A program made the translations under genes and the position numbers. From an uncultured Paracoccaceae bacterium (lineage in GTDB: Bacteria > Pseudomonadota > Alphaproteobacteria > Rhodobacterales > Rhodobacteraceae): a stretch of 64,000 nt of DNA. Shown piece by piece: positions 45,353 to 55,941 of this stretch (position 1 is the first letter of the stretch; each line of letters opens with the position of its first letter). The stretch is from positions 186,001 to 250,000 of the forward strand of contig CANMIX010000001.1 of NCBI GenBank assembly GCA_947497985.1, given 5' to 3'. Under the pieces are notes generated by a model that had not been told where the DNA came from, made no database searches, and saw only the letters and a program-made list of their open reading frames with translations.

Positions 45353-46279
45353 TTGACAACAGCATTGATCACCCATGCGGACTGCCTGTCGCATGTGACA
45401 CCCGAGGGGCATCCAGAACGGGTGGCCCGGTTGGAACATGTCCTGCATGGTCTCGAAGGCAAGAATCTACGCCGTGTCACTGCGCCGATGGCCGCCGAAG
45501 ACGACCTGTTGCGCATCCATCCAAAGTCCTACCTTGATGATCTACGCGATGACCTGCCGTTTGAAGGGTTAAAACAGATCGACGGTGATACATTCCTGTC
45601 ACCCGGATCATTGAACGCGGCCTATCGCGCAGCCGGTGCAGCAGTGCGTGCGGTTGACCTTGTCCTAAGCGGAGAGGTCCAAAACGCCTTTGCTGCCATT
45701 CGCCCCCCTGGGCATCACGCCGAGACCGAAACCGCGATGGGGTTCTGCCTGTTCGGAAATGCCGCTCTGGCGGCAAAACACGCCTTGGATCACCACGGAT
45801 TGAACCGCGTCGCGGTTGTCGATTTTGACGTACACCATGGCAACGGAACCCAAGACATCCTGTGGGACGAGGGGCGCGCACTGTTTGTAACATCTCAGCA
45901 GATGCCGCTGTGGCCCGGATCAGGACGTGAGGATGAGGACGGCAACCATGGACAGATCCTCAATATGCCACTGCCACCCGAATCCGGCAGTGCCGAGATG
46001 CGCACGGCCTTTCAAAACATCGCGTTCCCTCGCATTCGTGATTTCAAACCGGAGCTGATCATCATATCCGCTGGCTTTGACGCGCATCGCGACGATCCAC
46101 TGGCAAACCTGAATTGGGCAACCGCGGATTTTGGGTGGCTAACGGCGGAACTCTGCAAAATTGCGCAGGAGGTCTGCGGTGGCCGTATCGTCTCGACTTT
46201 GGAAGGCGGATATGATCTGAACGCGCTGACCGCCGCAACGTCGGCGCATGTAGACGAATTGATAAAGGCAGGACCATGA
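45353..46279 (+). CDS. Histone deacetylase-like amidohydrolase
   Basis: 308 residues from a TTG start with GGAG upstream. Zinc hydrolase of the arginase/deacetylase fold: [43 protein letters not shown] and [11 protein letters not shown] carry the His-Asp charge relay and zinc ligands. Bacterial relatives act on acetylated polyamines (AphA type), acetoin-related proteins or other amides. With two polyamine importers in the window an acetylpolyamine substrate is possible but not shown. Overlaps xseB. Confidence 0.87.
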   Translation: MTTALITHADCLSHVTPEGHPERVARLEHVLHGLEGKNLRRVTAPMAAEDDLLRIHPKSYLDDLRDDLPFEGLKQIDGDTFLSPGSLNAAYRAAGAAVRAVDLVLSGEVQNAFAAIRPPGHHAETETAMGFCLFGNAALAAKHALDHHGLNRVAVVDFDVHHGNGTQDILWDEGRALFVTSQQMPLWPGSGREDEDGNHGQILNMPLPPESGSAEMRTAFQNIAFPRIRDFKPELIIISAGFDAHRDDPLANLNWATADFGWLTAELCKIAQEVCGGRIVSTLEGGYDLNALTAATSAHVDELIKAGP

Positions 46280-46518
46280 CCCAGACACCCGTCGAAGAGT
46301 TGAGCTTTGAACAGGCCATGCGTGAGCTGGAAACTGTTGTGGACCAGCTGGAACGCGGTGACGTGGCCTTGGACGCTTCGATCGCTCTTTATGAACGCGG
46401 CGCCGCGTTGAAAAAACGCTGCGAAGATGAGCTGAAGCGCGCCGAAGAAAAAGTTGCCGCCATCACGTTGGATGCCAACGGTGCCCCAACCGGCACACAG
46501 CCGCTGGATGCAGGCTAA
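46276..46518 (+). CDS. xseB: Exodeoxyribonuclease VII small subunit
   Basis: 80-residue helical subunit. [38 protein letters not shown] holds the whole family core. Overlaps the deacetylase gene by 4 bases and lies 3 bases before ispA, the common xseB-ispA-dxs order. Confidence 0.95.
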   Translation: MTQTPVEELSFEQAMRELETVVDQLERGDVALDASIALYERGAALKKRCEDELKRAEEKVAAITLDANGAPTGTQPLDAG

Positions 46519-46521
46519 GCA

Positions 46522-47391
46522 ATGACGGCCCCTGCGGAATTTGGTGCGGCGCTTAAAAACGCACAGACGACAATCTCCGCTTTTGCGGAAACTCGTCTCA
46601 GCGGCGGTGACACGCTGCATGCAGCGATGCGTTACGCGATTGCGGGCGGCAAGATGCTGCGCGGGTTTCTGGTGTTGGAAAGCGCACGTTTGCACGGTGT
46701 TTCACAGGAAGCCGCCCTGAACGCGGCATTGGCCATAGAATGTGTGCATGCCTATTCCTTGGTGCATGACGACCTGCCCTGCATGGACGATGATGACCTG
46801 CGCCGTGGCCAGCCTACGGTTCACCGCAAATGGGACGAGGCCATGGCGGTTCTGGCCGGCGACAGCCTGCAAGGGTTTGCCTTTGAACTGCTGGCTGAAC
46901 CCGTGGTTGGTGAACATGCACTGGACCTTGTCCGCAGCTTGGCAAAGGCCGCAGGCAAAGACGGCATGGTCTCAGGGCAAATGCTCGATATCGCCGCTGA
47001 GAGCGCCCAACAGCCGCTGGATCTCGACCAAATAACCCGTTTGCAGCAACGCAAAACGGGCTGCCTTATTGAATGGTCCGCCATGGCGGGCGCGGTCCTT
47101 GCAGGTGATAACACCGAGCCCTTGCAACGCTATGCTCGCGCGCTTGGCCTTGCGTTTCAAATCGCTGATGACATTTTGGATGTCGAAGGGGACATTGCCA
47201 AGGTCGGCAAGGCCCTGCGCAAGGACGCAAACGCGGGCAAAGCCACATTTGTTTCATTGCTTGGATTAGATGCGGCGAAATCTCGCGCTGATGATTTGGT
47301 GCAAGACGCCGCTGCGGCACTACATCCCTATGGTGGGGATGCAGAAACCTTGAAGCAAGCCGCGCATTTCGTTATTGCGCGCGATAGCTAA
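46522..47391 (+). CDS. ispA: Polyprenyl synthetase, farnesyl (or geranylgeranyl) diphosphate synthase
   Basis: 289 residues. First Asp-rich motif DDLPCMDDDDLRRGQPTVH (D83-D84 and D89) and second QIADDILDVEGD. Short-chain all-trans prenyl transferase by position between xseB and dxs. Chain length is set by residues before the first motif (VHAYSLVHDD), which resemble FPP synthases. Confidence 0.92.
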   Translation: MTAPAEFGAALKNAQTTISAFAETRLSGGDTLHAAMRYAIAGGKMLRGFLVLESARLHGVSQEAALNAALAIECVHAYSLVHDDLPCMDDDDLRRGQPTVHRKWDEAMAVLAGDSLQGFAFELLAEPVVGEHALDLVRSLAKAAGKDGMVSGQMLDIAAESAQQPLDLDQITRLQQRKTGCLIEWSAMAGAVLAGDNTEPLQRYARALGLAFQIADDILDVEGDIAKVGKALRKDANAGKATFVSLLGLDAAKSRADDLVQDAAAALHPYGGDAETLKQAAHFVIARDS

Positions 47392-47420
47392 CACGGACCC
47401 CCTGAGGAGCACTGCCTACC

Positions 47421-49349
47421 ATGTCGGAACGGCCCAACACACCGCTCTTGGATCAAATCAACCGCCCGGCGGATTTGAAACAATTGAGCGATGCGCAGCT
47501 TGCTCAGGTTGCCCAGGAACTGCGCTCTGAAACGATTTCTGCCGTGTCTGAAACGGGTGGACATCTGGGGGCTGGTCTCGGTGTGGTTGAATTGACCGTC
47601 GCCTTGCACTCGGTGTTTGACACCCCCAAGGACAAAGTCATCTGGGACGTGTCCCATCAAAGCTATCCGCATAAAATCCTAACCGAGCGTCGCGACCGCA
47701 TTCGCACATTGCGCATGAAGGACGGCCTGTCCGGTTTTACCAAACGCAGCGAAAGCCCCTATGACCCCTTTGGTGCGGCCCACAGTTCCACATCGATCTC
47801 AGCCGCCCTGGGATTTTCCGTCGCCCGTGATCTGGGTGGCGTGATCCCCGAAGGAAATGGTGATGCTATTGCTGTTATTGGCGATGGCTCGATGTCGGCG
47901 GGTATGGCATTTGAGGCGATGAATAACGCAGGCCATTTGGGCAAGCGAATGATCGTGATCCTGAATGACAATGAAATGTCGATTGCGCCCCCCGTTGGCG
48001 CCCTGTCGTCTTATCTGTCGCGCATCTATGCCGAAGAACCGTTCCACGATTTAAAAGCCGTGGCCAAGGGCGCGGTGTCTCTGCTGCCCGAACCTTTCCG
48101 CGAAGGGGCCAAACGCGCCAAAGACATGCTCAAAGGCATGGCGGTTGGTGGCACCATGTTTGAAGCGCTTGGCTTCTCATACCTCGGCCCGATTGACGGT
48201 CACGATATGGACCAACTGCTGCCCGTGCTGCGCACCGTTAAAGCCCGCGCGAACGGCCCCGTTTTGATCCATGTTCTGACCAAAAAAGGCAAAGGCTACG
48301 CACCAGCAGAGGCAGCCCGTGACAAGGGGCACGCCACCGCCAAATTCGACGTCGTGACCGGCAAACAGAAAAAAGCGCCATCTAACGCGCCGTCATACAC
48401 GTCGGTCTTTGGTGACGCACTGGCGCAGCTGGCAGCCAAGGATGACAAGATCTGCGCCGTGACTGCCGCCATGCCAGATGGCACCGGGTTGAACCTGATG
48501 GCGGAACGCTACCCATCGCGCACCTTTGACGTCGGCATTGCCGAACAACACGGTGTGACCTTCAGCGCTGCGCTGGCGGCAGGCGGTATGAAACCCTTCT
48601 GCGCGATGTATTCGACCTTCCTGCAGCGTGGGTATGATCAGATCGTACATGACGTCGCCATCCAACGTCTGCCTGTCCGTTTCGCAATTGACCGCGCAGG
48701 TCTGGTCGGCGCCGATGGCGCCACACATGCAGGATCTTTTGACATCGCCTTTATGACCAACCTGCCGGGAATGGTGGTCATGGCCGCCGCCGATGAAGCA
48801 GAGCTGGTGCATATGGTCAAAACGGCTGCGGATTATGACGATGGTCCAATTGCCTTCCGTTACCCACGCGGTGAAGGGGTTGGGGTTGACCTACCCGAAG
48901 AACCACAGGTGCTTGAGATCGGCAAAGGGCGCATCGTTCAGAACGGCGCACGGATTGCCATCTTGTCCTTTGGGACCCGTTTGTCCGAAGTGCAAAAAGC
49001 GGCTGAGGCTTTGGCGGCAAAGGGTATCACCCCGACCATTGCAGATGCGCGTTTTGCCAAACCCTTGGACCGCGACATGATTTTGGATCTTGCGGCGAAC
49101 CACGAAGCCATGATCACCGTCGAAGAAGGCGCTGTCGGTGGCTTTGGCTCACATGTGTCGCAGCTGTTGGCAGACGAAGGCGTGTTTGATGCGGGGTTCA
49201 AGTTCCGCTCCATGGTGCTGCCTGACACCTTCATTGATCAGGCCAGCCCCAAGGACATGTATGACGTCGCCGCCATGAACGCGGATCAGATTGAGGCCAA
49301 GGTGCTGGACGCGCTTGGCGTTGTCGATCTTGCCGCGCGGCGCGGTTAA
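47421..49349 (+). CDS. dxs: 1-deoxy-D-xylulose-5-phosphate synthase
   Basis: First enzyme of the MEP isoprenoid path. 642 residues with the thiamine diphosphate site [20 protein letters not shown] (about 152-171), [20 protein letters not shown] with catalytic Glu in the preceding GIAEQ, and [17 protein letters not shown]. Full length. Last gene of the operon. Confidence 0.97.
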   Translation: MSERPNTPLLDQINRPADLKQLSDAQLAQVAQELRSETISAVSETGGHLGAGLGVVELTVALHSVFDTPKDKVIWDVSHQSYPHKILTERRDRIRTLRMKDGLSGFTKRSESPYDPFGAAHSSTSISAALGFSVARDLGGVIPEGNGDAIAVIGDGSMSAGMAFEAMNNAGHLGKRMIVILNDNEMSIAPPVGALSSYLSRIYAEEPFHDLKAVAKGAVSLLPEPFREGAKRAKDMLKGMAVGGTMFEALGFSYLGPIDGHDMDQLLPVLRTVKARANGPVLIHVLTKKGKGYAPAEAARDKGHATAKFDVVTGKQKKAPSNAPSYTSVFGDALAQLAAKDDKICAVTAAMPDGTGLNLMAERYPSRTFDVGIAEQHGVTFSAALAAGGMKPFCAMYSTFLQRGYDQIVHDVAIQRLPVRFAIDRAGLVGADGATHAGSFDIAFMTNLPGMVVMAAADEAELVHMVKTAADYDDGPIAFRYPRGEGVGVDLPEEPQVLEIGKGRIVQNGARIAILSFGTRLSEVQKAAEALAAKGITPTIADARFAKPLDRDMILDLAANHEAMITVEEGAVGGFGSHVSQLLADEGVFDAGFKFRSMVLPDTFIDQASPKDMYDVAAMNADQIEAKVLDALGVVDLAARRG

Positions 49350-49379
49350 AGCCCCCTACCCACGCAGAGGGCTTAAACG

Positions 49380-49595
49380 TTAGCTCGACATGATCGCTTT
49401 GACGTCCGGCAGGCCCAGCGCTTTGCCGCCCACGCCCCATTGGCCGTCTTTTACTTCTTCGATTACCACCCAAGTCACATCACGCAGTTTTTCACTGGTC
49501 ACTTCGGTGACAGCATCGGTGATTTTGGCGATCAGTTCCTCGGATTGTGCAGTGTTCAGCTCGTCTTTGAATACTTTGACTTCGATAAGGGGCAT
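49380..49595 (-). CDS. 4-oxalocrotonate tautomerase family protein
   Basis: 71 residues from the ATG at 49595, giving MPLIEVKVFKDELN; after Met removal Pro1 is the catalytic base. GQWGVGG near residue 53-59 is common in the family. Earlier in-frame starts would bury Pro1. Substrate unknown. Confidence 0.85.
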   Translation of the reverse strand: MPLIEVKVFKDELNTAQSEELIAKITDAVTEVTSEKLRDVTWVVIEEVKDGQWGVGGKALGLPDVKAIMSS

Positions 49596-49748
49596 ATTTC
49601 TACCTGACTGTTGCTCTCGTTCAGCGTCGGCCAAGATCACTTCGGGAATCGAAGACGTAACCGACAAAACAACATTAAGCCGGTCGAAAGTCAGTGTAAC
49701 CTGTAAATAGGTAGCATATAGGTTACGATAAAGTGATCCAAATAGCGG

Positions 49749-50573
49749 TTAATCCTCGAGGTCAACCAGCGCATCAAGACCGCTGCGATAGTCCGGATAC
49801 ATCAATTGTACACCCAGCTCAGATTTGATCCGGGCGTTACGCACACGCTTGTTCTCGGCATAAAAACTGCGTGCCATGGGCGACATGTCGGCCGTATCAA
49901 ATTCAACAATCGGCGGCAGCGGACGTTTCAACAGTTCAGCGGCATAGCCAATGACATCCTGTGGCGGCGCCGGAACGTCATCACACACATTGTAAACGGC
50001 CCCAGGCGCGGGACGCGCGATTGATGCCGCCAAAACCAACGCGATATCTTCCACGTGAATCCGGGAAAAAACTTGGTTTGGTTTGATAATACGACGGGCT
50101 CGTCCTGATTTCACCTTGGAGAACGGTCCACGCCCCGGCCCGTAAATCCCGGCCAGGCGAAATACATGCACAGGCAGCCCGCTGGATTGCCACGCGCGTT
50201 CTGCAGCAACCCGCCAATGCCCGCGCTTGGTGCTTGGGGCAAGTTCAGTTTCCTCATCGACCCAAGCGCCACCGTGGTCGCCATATACAGCAGTTGTAGA
50301 CAGGTAGCCGACCCAGTCGAGTTTCTGCGCGCCCAATTGATCAACCAAGCTTGGTAAAACCGGATCGCCACTGTCGGTGGGCGCTATGGAAGACAAGACA
50401 TGCGTCACCCCGCCAAGCGGCAGCGCGGTTCCCGGCCATTTTACAGTTTGCAGACCATCGACGCAGTGACCTTCCCGGCTGGTGCCAAGAACACGCCACC
50501 CTTCAGGAACAAGCCGCTGCGCCAATGCGCGCGCCGAATACCCAAAGCCAAGACATAACAAAGTTTTATTCAT
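49749..50573 (-). CDS. NAD(P)-dependent epimerase/dehydratase-like protein (YeeZ type)
   Basis: 274-residue Rossmann-fold protein with the nucleotide motif LLCLGFGYSARALAQRL at 5-21. The short-chain YxxxK pair is not clear: VGYLSTTAVYGDHGG and VFRLAGIYGPGRGPF are the readable core. Function of this subgroup is not known. Confidence 0.82.
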   Translation of the reverse strand: MNKTLLCLGFGYSARALAQRLVPEGWRVLGTSREGHCVDGLQTVKWPGTALPLGGVTHVLSSIAPTDSGDPVLPSLVDQLGAQKLDWVGYLSTTAVYGDHGGAWVDEETELAPSTKRGHWRVAAERAWQSSGLPVHVFRLAGIYGPGRGPFSKVKSGRARRIIKPNQVFSRIHVEDIALVLAASIARPAPGAVYNVCDDVPAPPQDVIGYAAELLKRPLPPIVEFDTADMSPMARSFYAENKRVRNARIKSELGVQLMYPDYRSGLDALVDLED

Positions 50574-50623
50574 GACCTATAGATGCGTTCACGCGTCCAA
50601 CAAGGCAAGCGCCTAGCCGTGTT

Positions 50624-50914
50624 TTAGGGACGATCCAAGTGCCCAAGGTCTTGATCCGGGGCGATATGATCGCGCACCCGTGATTTCAGCTCTTTGACAT
50701 CCGGAAAACCGCCATCGCGTTTGCGTTCCCACAGGACACTCTCACCAATGCGGATTTCATAAGTGCCACCGATGTCACTGGGCACCAATGTGACCCCGCC
50801 AAGCTGCGATTGAAACGTCGACAACAGCTCCTGTCCCATCCAGGATGCCCGCAGCAACCAATTGCAGCCGATGCAATAGGAAATCGTAACAATCGGTTGG
50901 TCTTGGGCGGTCAT
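50624..50914 (-). CDS. SelT/SelW/SelH-family (Rdx) thioredoxin-like protein
   Basis: 96 residues. The redox motif C14-x-x-C17 (ISYCIGCNWLLRA) replaces the Sec-containing motif of animal selenoprotein W. The conserved LLSTFQSQLGGVTLVPSDIGGTYEI follows. Redox role presumed. Confidence 0.88.
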   Translation of the reverse strand: MTAQDQPIVTISYCIGCNWLLRASWMGQELLSTFQSQLGGVTLVPSDIGGTYEIRIGESVLWERKRDGGFPDVKELKSRVRDHIAPDQDLGHLDRP

Positions 50915-51087
50915 TCTAGGTCTCCTGCTTGCGTGATCATCAGTCTTTTGGACAGATCAGCGCCGATGACATCATCACGCACCATCAGGTTCCGACCGTA
51001 CCCACATAAGAACCGGTCAATTCTGTCCGCATCTCATGTGTCGCTATCCATTCAAACACCATGCCCGCGATCGGCACTGGCCGCAAA

Positions 51088-51513
51088 TCATTCTGGAACG
51101 CGGTTGCCGTTTGCATCAATCAATACGGTCCCGTCTTCTTTGGCCCACGGACCTTGGGGCCAATTGTCCAACAAATCCAAGACCGCCCCAGACGGGCGGC
51201 ACAGTTTGACACCGTTTTTACAGGCAACAATCGGCCGATTGACCAAGACAGGATGTTCCATCATGTGGTCAAGCAGCACCTCATCAGGCACGCTTGGATC
51301 GAGCAAGCCCAGTTCCTTTGCCGGAGACTTGGTGGTGCGCAAGGCTTGTCGGGGCGTCAGACTGGCAGCTGCAAACAAAGCCAGCAGCTGTGGTCGCGTC
51401 CATCCAGTGTCAATGTACTCCACAACAGTCGGCTCATAACCGGCGTCTTTGATCAATTGCAGCGTGTTGCGCGACGTGCCACAGGCGGGGTTGTGGTGAA
51501 TGACGATATCCAT
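51088..51513 (-). CDS. arsC: Arsenate reductase, glutaredoxin-linked
   Basis: 141-residue ArsC/Spx-type protein. Catalytic Cys11 in HHNPACGTSRNTL; the arginines that bind the oxyanion appear in LRTTKSP, VNRPIVA and KLCRPSG. No arsR, arsB or acr3 gene is next to it, so it stands apart from a full resistance operon. 173 bases between it and the SelW-like gene hold no clear gene. Confidence 0.9.
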   Translation of the reverse strand: MDIVIHHNPACGTSRNTLQLIKDAGYEPTVVEYIDTGWTRPQLLALFAAASLTPRQALRTTKSPAKELGLLDPSVPDEVLLDHMMEHPVLVNRPIVACKNGVKLCRPSGAVLDLLDNWPQGPWAKEDGTVLIDANGNRVPE

Positions 51514-51602
51514 GGGACTTTCTTCCTATTTTTGCATGACCTTTTGATGAAACGGTACAAGTTACGCTTGAACTTGGTGGCGCAAACGGACGAACATACA
51601 CC

Positions 51603-53405
51603 ATGTCAGAGAACCTGTTCCCGAGTTGGCCCGACGTCGCCGCACAGCTGATCGAGGTGGCCGCAGGCCGCGCACCCGCCGATACCGTCATTCGCGGCGG
51701 ACAATGGGTGAATGTGCACACCCGCGAAATCCTGCCCAATCATGACATAGCAATCAAATGTGGGCGCATCGCTTATGTCGGTTCCGACGCCTCCTATTGC
51801 TGTGGTCCCGATACCGAAGTGATCGAAGCCGAGGGTCGGTTTATGGTCCCCGGCTTGTGTGACGCCCATATGCACGTCGAAAGCGGGATGTTGACGCCGG
51901 CCGAATTCGCACGCGCTGTTATTCCGCATGGCACAACTACAATGTTCACCGACCCGCATGAGATCGCGAATGTTATGGGGCTCGAAGGTGTGCGGTTGAT
52001 GCACGACGAGGCGTTGATGCAGCCCGTCAATATCTACACGCAAATGCCCAGCTGCGCCCCCTCGGCGCCCGGGTTAGAGACTACTGGGTTCGAGATAACC
52101 CCCGACGATGTGGCCGAAGCAATGGCCTGGCCAGGTATCATTGGTCTGGGGGAAATGATGAACTTTCCCGGCGTTGCCAATGCCGACCCAAAGATGCTGT
52201 CAGAAATCGCAGCCGCCCAGCGTGCCAATAAAACGGTTGGCGGACACTACGCCTCTCCTGACCTGGGCCCCAATTTCGCGGCATATGTTGCGGGTGGCCC
52301 AGCTGACGATCACGAAGGTACCAGCGAGGCGGACGCAATCGCGCGAACGCGCCAAGGTATGCGCGCCATGATGCGGCTTGGCTCTGCCTGGTATGACGTG
52401 GAGAGCCAAATTACCGCTGTTACCGAAAAAGGGCTGGATAGTCGTTCCTTCATCCTGTGCACCGATGACTGCCACTCGGGGACACTTGTAAACGACGGCC
52501 ATATGAACCGTGTCGTGCGCCACGCTATTGCATGTGGCTGCGACCCGCTGGTCGCGTTGCAGATGGCCACCATTAACACGGCCACACACTTCGGCCTGGA
52601 GCGCGAGCTAGGCTCGCTCACACCCGGGCGAAGAGCCGATGTGATCCTTACATCTGATCTGATTGAACTGCCCATCGAGCTGGTGATAGCCCGAGGTCAG
52701 ATCGTCGCGGAAACAGGCTCTATCAAGGTCAATTGCCCCCATTTGGATTGGCCTGACCACGCACGTGGAACGGTTCACTTAGGTCATGAATTGCAGGCGG
52801 GTGACTTTGAAATTCAGGCGCCAGACGGCGCAAACACTGTAACAGCCAATGTCATTGGTGTTGTTGAAAACCAAGCACCGACAAAAGCGCTGCAGGCCGA
52901 GCTTTCGGTGATTGATGGGCTTGTCGAAGGGGACGGTGACGTATGCCAAATCGCCTTGGTCGAACGTCATCGGGGCACAGGCGGCGTTACAAATGCTTTC
53001 GTCTCGGGTTTTGGCTACACGGGCAACATGGCAATGGCTTCCACAGTGGCCCATGACAGCCACCATATGATTGTCGTCGGTACAGACCGCGCGCAGATGG
53101 CCTTGGCGGCCAATCGTCTGGCGGAAGTCGGTGGCGGAATCACAATTTTCCGCGATGGGCTGGAGCTGGCTTTGGTTGAGCTACCGATTGCTGGATTGAT
53201 GTCAGATCAACCCGCAGTCGAAGTCGCCGCCAAAGCGCAGAAGATGGTCGAGGCAATGGAAACCTGCGGATGCAGCCTCAACAACGCCTACATGCAGCAT
53301 TCCCTGTTGGCATTGGTGGTCATCCCAGAGATCCGAATTTCCGATCTCGGCCTTGTAGATGTCACCCAATTCAAGAAAATTCCAGTAATTGAAGGTTCTA
53401 AATGA
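51603..53405 (+). CDS. ade: Adenine deaminase
   Basis: 600-residue amidohydrolase that turns adenine to hypoxanthine and ammonia. Metal ligands in DAHMHVESGM, middle motif HGTTTMFTDPHEIANVMG, DDCHSGTLVNDGH late, and a C-terminal domain with GGVTNAFVSGFGYTG. Stop overlaps the start of amn (ATGA), so the two are coupled. Confidence 0.94.
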   Translation: MSENLFPSWPDVAAQLIEVAAGRAPADTVIRGGQWVNVHTREILPNHDIAIKCGRIAYVGSDASYCCGPDTEVIEAEGRFMVPGLCDAHMHVESGMLTPAEFARAVIPHGTTTMFTDPHEIANVMGLEGVRLMHDEALMQPVNIYTQMPSCAPSAPGLETTGFEITPDDVAEAMAWPGIIGLGEMMNFPGVANADPKMLSEIAAAQRANKTVGGHYASPDLGPNFAAYVAGGPADDHEGTSEADAIARTRQGMRAMMRLGSAWYDVESQITAVTEKGLDSRSFILCTDDCHSGTLVNDGHMNRVVRHAIACGCDPLVALQMATINTATHFGLERELGSLTPGRRADVILTSDLIELPIELVIARGQIVAETGSIKVNCPHLDWPDHARGTVHLGHELQAGDFEIQAPDGANTVTANVIGVVENQAPTKALQAELSVIDGLVEGDGDVCQIALVERHRGTGGVTNAFVSGFGYTGNMAMASTVAHDSHHMIVVGTDRAQMALAANRLAEVGGGITIFRDGLELALVELPIAGLMSDQPAVEVAAKAQKMVEAMETCGCSLNNAYMQHSLLALVVIPEIRISDLGLVDVTQFKKIPVIEGSK

Positions 53406-54865
53406 CGTTCAAGTCACCCACTGCCCCGTCCCATGAAAAATTCACGGATGCCGAGGCCGCGGTTCAGCGTCTTGTGGATCTATACGAATGCGCAACAGAT
53501 TTTCTGAGCACTGCTTTTGCCGATGTCATGCAAAACGGTCCCAAAGGCGATGTGCACTACCGTGCGTTCTATCCAGAGATCCGCTTTAACAATCCGTCCT
53601 TCACCCGCGTCGACAGTCGGTTGAGCTTTGGCCATGTCTCGGCGCCTGGAACCTATGCCAGCTCAATTACCCGCCCGGACTTGTTCAGAAATTATCTGGT
53701 CCAGCAAATCCAATTGTTGATAAAGAACCACGGGCAGCCGGTCGAAATCGGGTTTTCGGATACGCCAATTCCTGTGCATTTTGCAGTCGCAAATCGCGAT
53801 GATATCACGGTCCCACAAGACGGCGCTGCAGGCTTTTCACTGCGGGACACGTTTGATGTCCCGGACCTTGCGACGACAAACGATGACATTGTGAACGGCA
53901 CCTACACCGCGCCGGATGGCGTAGGACCGTTGGCCTTGTTCACCGCGCAACGGGTGGACTATTCGCTGGCACGCTTGTCACACTATACGGCGACGGACGC
54001 AGAGCATTTTCAAAATCACGTGCTGTTCACGAACTACCAGTTCTATGTTTCAGAATTCGAAGCCTACGCGCGCGAGATGTTGGCCGACCCAAAATCCGGT
54101 TACACAAGTTTTGTCAGTACCGGCAATCATGAGATTTCGGACGCAACGGCAGAGATTCCCGAAAGCGCCAAAATGCCTCAGATGCCGACGTATCACCTGA
54201 AACGCGCGGATGGTCACGGCATCACCTTGGTCAACATCGGTGTCGGCCCGTCCAATGCAAAGACGGCGACCGACCATATTGCCGTTCTACGCCCACATGC
54301 CTGGCTGATGGTGGGCCATTGCGCCGGTCTGCGGAACACACAAGCCCTTGGCGATTTTGTGTTGGCCCATGCCTATCTGCGCGAAGACCACGTCTTGGAC
54401 GATGACTTACCGATCTGGACGCCAATCCCGGCATTGGCGGAAATCCAAGTGGCTCTGGAACAGGCGGTCGCAGATGTCACCCAGCTCGAAGGTTACGATC
54501 TGAAACGCGTGATGCGGACAGGTACTGTTGCGACAATCGACAACCGCAACTGGGAGTTGCGTGACCAATCTGGCCCTGTGCAACGTCTCAGCCAATCTCG
54601 GGCCGTCGCATTGGATATGGAAAGTGCCACCATCGCGGCCAATGGATATAGGTTCCGGGTTCCCTATGGGACGCTTTTGTGCGTGTCTGACAAACCATTG
54701 CATGGAGAGTTAAAGCTTCCGGGCATGGCATCGGATTTCTACAAAACACAGGTTTCACGCCATCTGCAAATTGGTATACGGGCCATGGAAGCGCTGCGGG
54801 GCATGCCGCTTGAAAGGTTGCACAGTCGAAAATTACGTTCTTTCGACGAAACCGCGTTTCTTTGA
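53402..54865 (+). CDS. amn: AMP nucleosidase
   Basis: 487 residues, near the E. coli length of 484. Cleaves AMP to adenine and ribose 5-phosphate. N-terminal regulatory domain to about residue 190, then the nucleoside phosphorylase-like catalytic domain (YTSFVSTGNHEISDATAEIP, AWLMVGHCAGLRNTQALGDFV, VALDMESATIAANGYRFRVPYGT). Its product adenine is the substrate of the overlapping ade gene. Confidence 0.94.
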   Translation: MTFKSPTAPSHEKFTDAEAAVQRLVDLYECATDFLSTAFADVMQNGPKGDVHYRAFYPEIRFNNPSFTRVDSRLSFGHVSAPGTYASSITRPDLFRNYLVQQIQLLIKNHGQPVEIGFSDTPIPVHFAVANRDDITVPQDGAAGFSLRDTFDVPDLATTNDDIVNGTYTAPDGVGPLALFTAQRVDYSLARLSHYTATDAEHFQNHVLFTNYQFYVSEFEAYAREMLADPKSGYTSFVSTGNHEISDATAEIPESAKMPQMPTYHLKRADGHGITLVNIGVGPSNAKTATDHIAVLRPHAWLMVGHCAGLRNTQALGDFVLAHAYLREDHVLDDDLPIWTPIPALAEIQVALEQAVADVTQLEGYDLKRVMRTGTVATIDNRNWELRDQSGPVQRLSQSRAVALDMESATIAANGYRFRVPYGTLLCVSDKPLHGELKLPGMASDFYKTQVSRHLQIGIRAMEALRGMPLERLHSRKLRSFDETAFL

Positions 54866-55006
54866 CCCTGAAAAGCATCGAATTTCGACGAAAAATGGCC
54901 GAAACCCCTTTGTTTTGGGTGTCTATCCGTTGTGTTTGACCACAACATACCGGTAGTATTCTGCGATGAGGCCCTACAAATCGGGCAGTCGTAAGGAGAA
55001 AAAATA

Positions 55007-55300
55007 ATGTCCAAACCGATGACCAAAACACAACTGGTTGCCGCGCTGGCCGACCAAATGGGCAGCGACAAGAAAACTGCAGGCACTGCGCTGGAAGCGG
55101 TCTGTGATCTCATCACACGCGAAGTATCCGGCGGTGGCGCTGTGACTTTGCCGGGTGTTGGCAAAATCTACTGCCGCGAGCGTCCGGAGCGTGAAGTGCG
55201 CAACCCGGCAACCGGTGAGAAATTCATGAAAGAGGCGGACAAGGTTGTGAAAATGACCATCGCCAAAGCTTTGAAAGACAGTGTGAACGGCGAAGCCTGA
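55007..55300 (+). CDS. HU family DNA-binding protein
   Basis: 97-residue nucleoid protein: helical dimer part MTKTQLVAALADQMGSDKK and beta-arm GKIYCRERPEREVRNPATGE, a variant of the usual RxxRxGRNPxTG arm. An AAGGAG site is directly upstream. Terminator after the gene. Confidence 0.93.
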   Translation: MSKPMTKTQLVAALADQMGSDKKTAGTALEAVCDLITREVSGGGAVTLPGVGKIYCRERPEREVRNPATGEKFMKEADKVVKMTIAKALKDSVNGEA

Positions 55301-55325
55301 TCACAAACCTGTCGCAATGGCATTC

Positions 55326-55354
55326 AAAGGGTCGCTCCGTGAGCGGCCCTTTTT
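55326..55354 (+). terminator. Terminator of the HU gene
   Basis: AAAGGGTCGCTC and GAGCGGCCCTTT (one G-U pair) with a CGT loop and TTTTT tail. Confidence 0.85.
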
Positions 55355-55497
55355 CATTGCGAGCTATATTTTAATAGTCGAATATCTGCGCGATTGCGGC
55401 GCGGCGCATCGCAATGCCACACGACGGTGCATTTTTTCTTTGAAACTGCCCTGTGGCACACCATCTTCAGATCGAAGGTCACCGAACGAGAGACGCT

Positions 55498-55941
55498 ATG
55501 ACGGAATACACCAAAAACCCCGAAGCCATCGCGCAGCTGTCGGAAGAAGAATTCTATGTGACCCAGAACTCAGGCACGGAACGTCCTGGCACTGGCAAGC
55601 TTCTGTCCAACAAAGAACCGGGTATCTATGTTGATATCGTATCCGGAGAGCCGCTCTTTGCGTCGTCAGACAAATATGAATCCGGCTGCGGCTGGCCAAG
55701 TTTTACCAAGCCGATCGAGCCCGCTCATGTGCAAGAATTGAAAGACGTGAGCCATGGTATGATCCGCACCGAAGTACGCTCTACCCATGGCGACAGTCAC
55801 CTCGGGCATGTTTTCCCGGATGGTCCCCAGGACCGAGGTGGGCTGCGGTATTGCATCAATTCGGCGTCGCTGCGGTTCGTGCATCTCAACGACATGGAAG
55901 CCGAAGGATACGGCGACTACATCAATCAAGTGGAGGTTTAA
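55498..55941 (+). CDS. msrB: Peptide-methionine (R)-S-oxide reductase
   Basis: 147 residues. Catalytic Cys119 in RYCINSAS, second Cys64 in [18 protein letters not shown] present. The two CxxC pairs that bind zinc in E. coli MsrB are missing: the places read VDIVSGEPL and [11 protein letters not shown]. So it is the zinc-free form that resolves through Cys64. The stop is directly followed by msrA. Confidence 0.94.
   Translation: MTEYTKNPEAIAQLSEEEFYVTQNSGTERPGTGKLLSNKEPGIYVDIVSGEPLFASSDKYESGCGWPSFTKPIEPAHVQELKDVSHGMIRTEVRSTHGDSHLGHVFPDGPQDRGGLRYCINSASLRFVHLNDMEAEGYGDYINQVEV

Noticed and set aside
49350-49379. AGCCC/GGGCT stem between dxs and the tautomerase gene as terminator
   Set aside because: Only five pairs and no U tract; not strong enough to list.
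50915-51087. Short 24-codon frame between the SelW-like gene and arsC
   Set aside because: Too short, no ribosome site and no similarity that I recognise.
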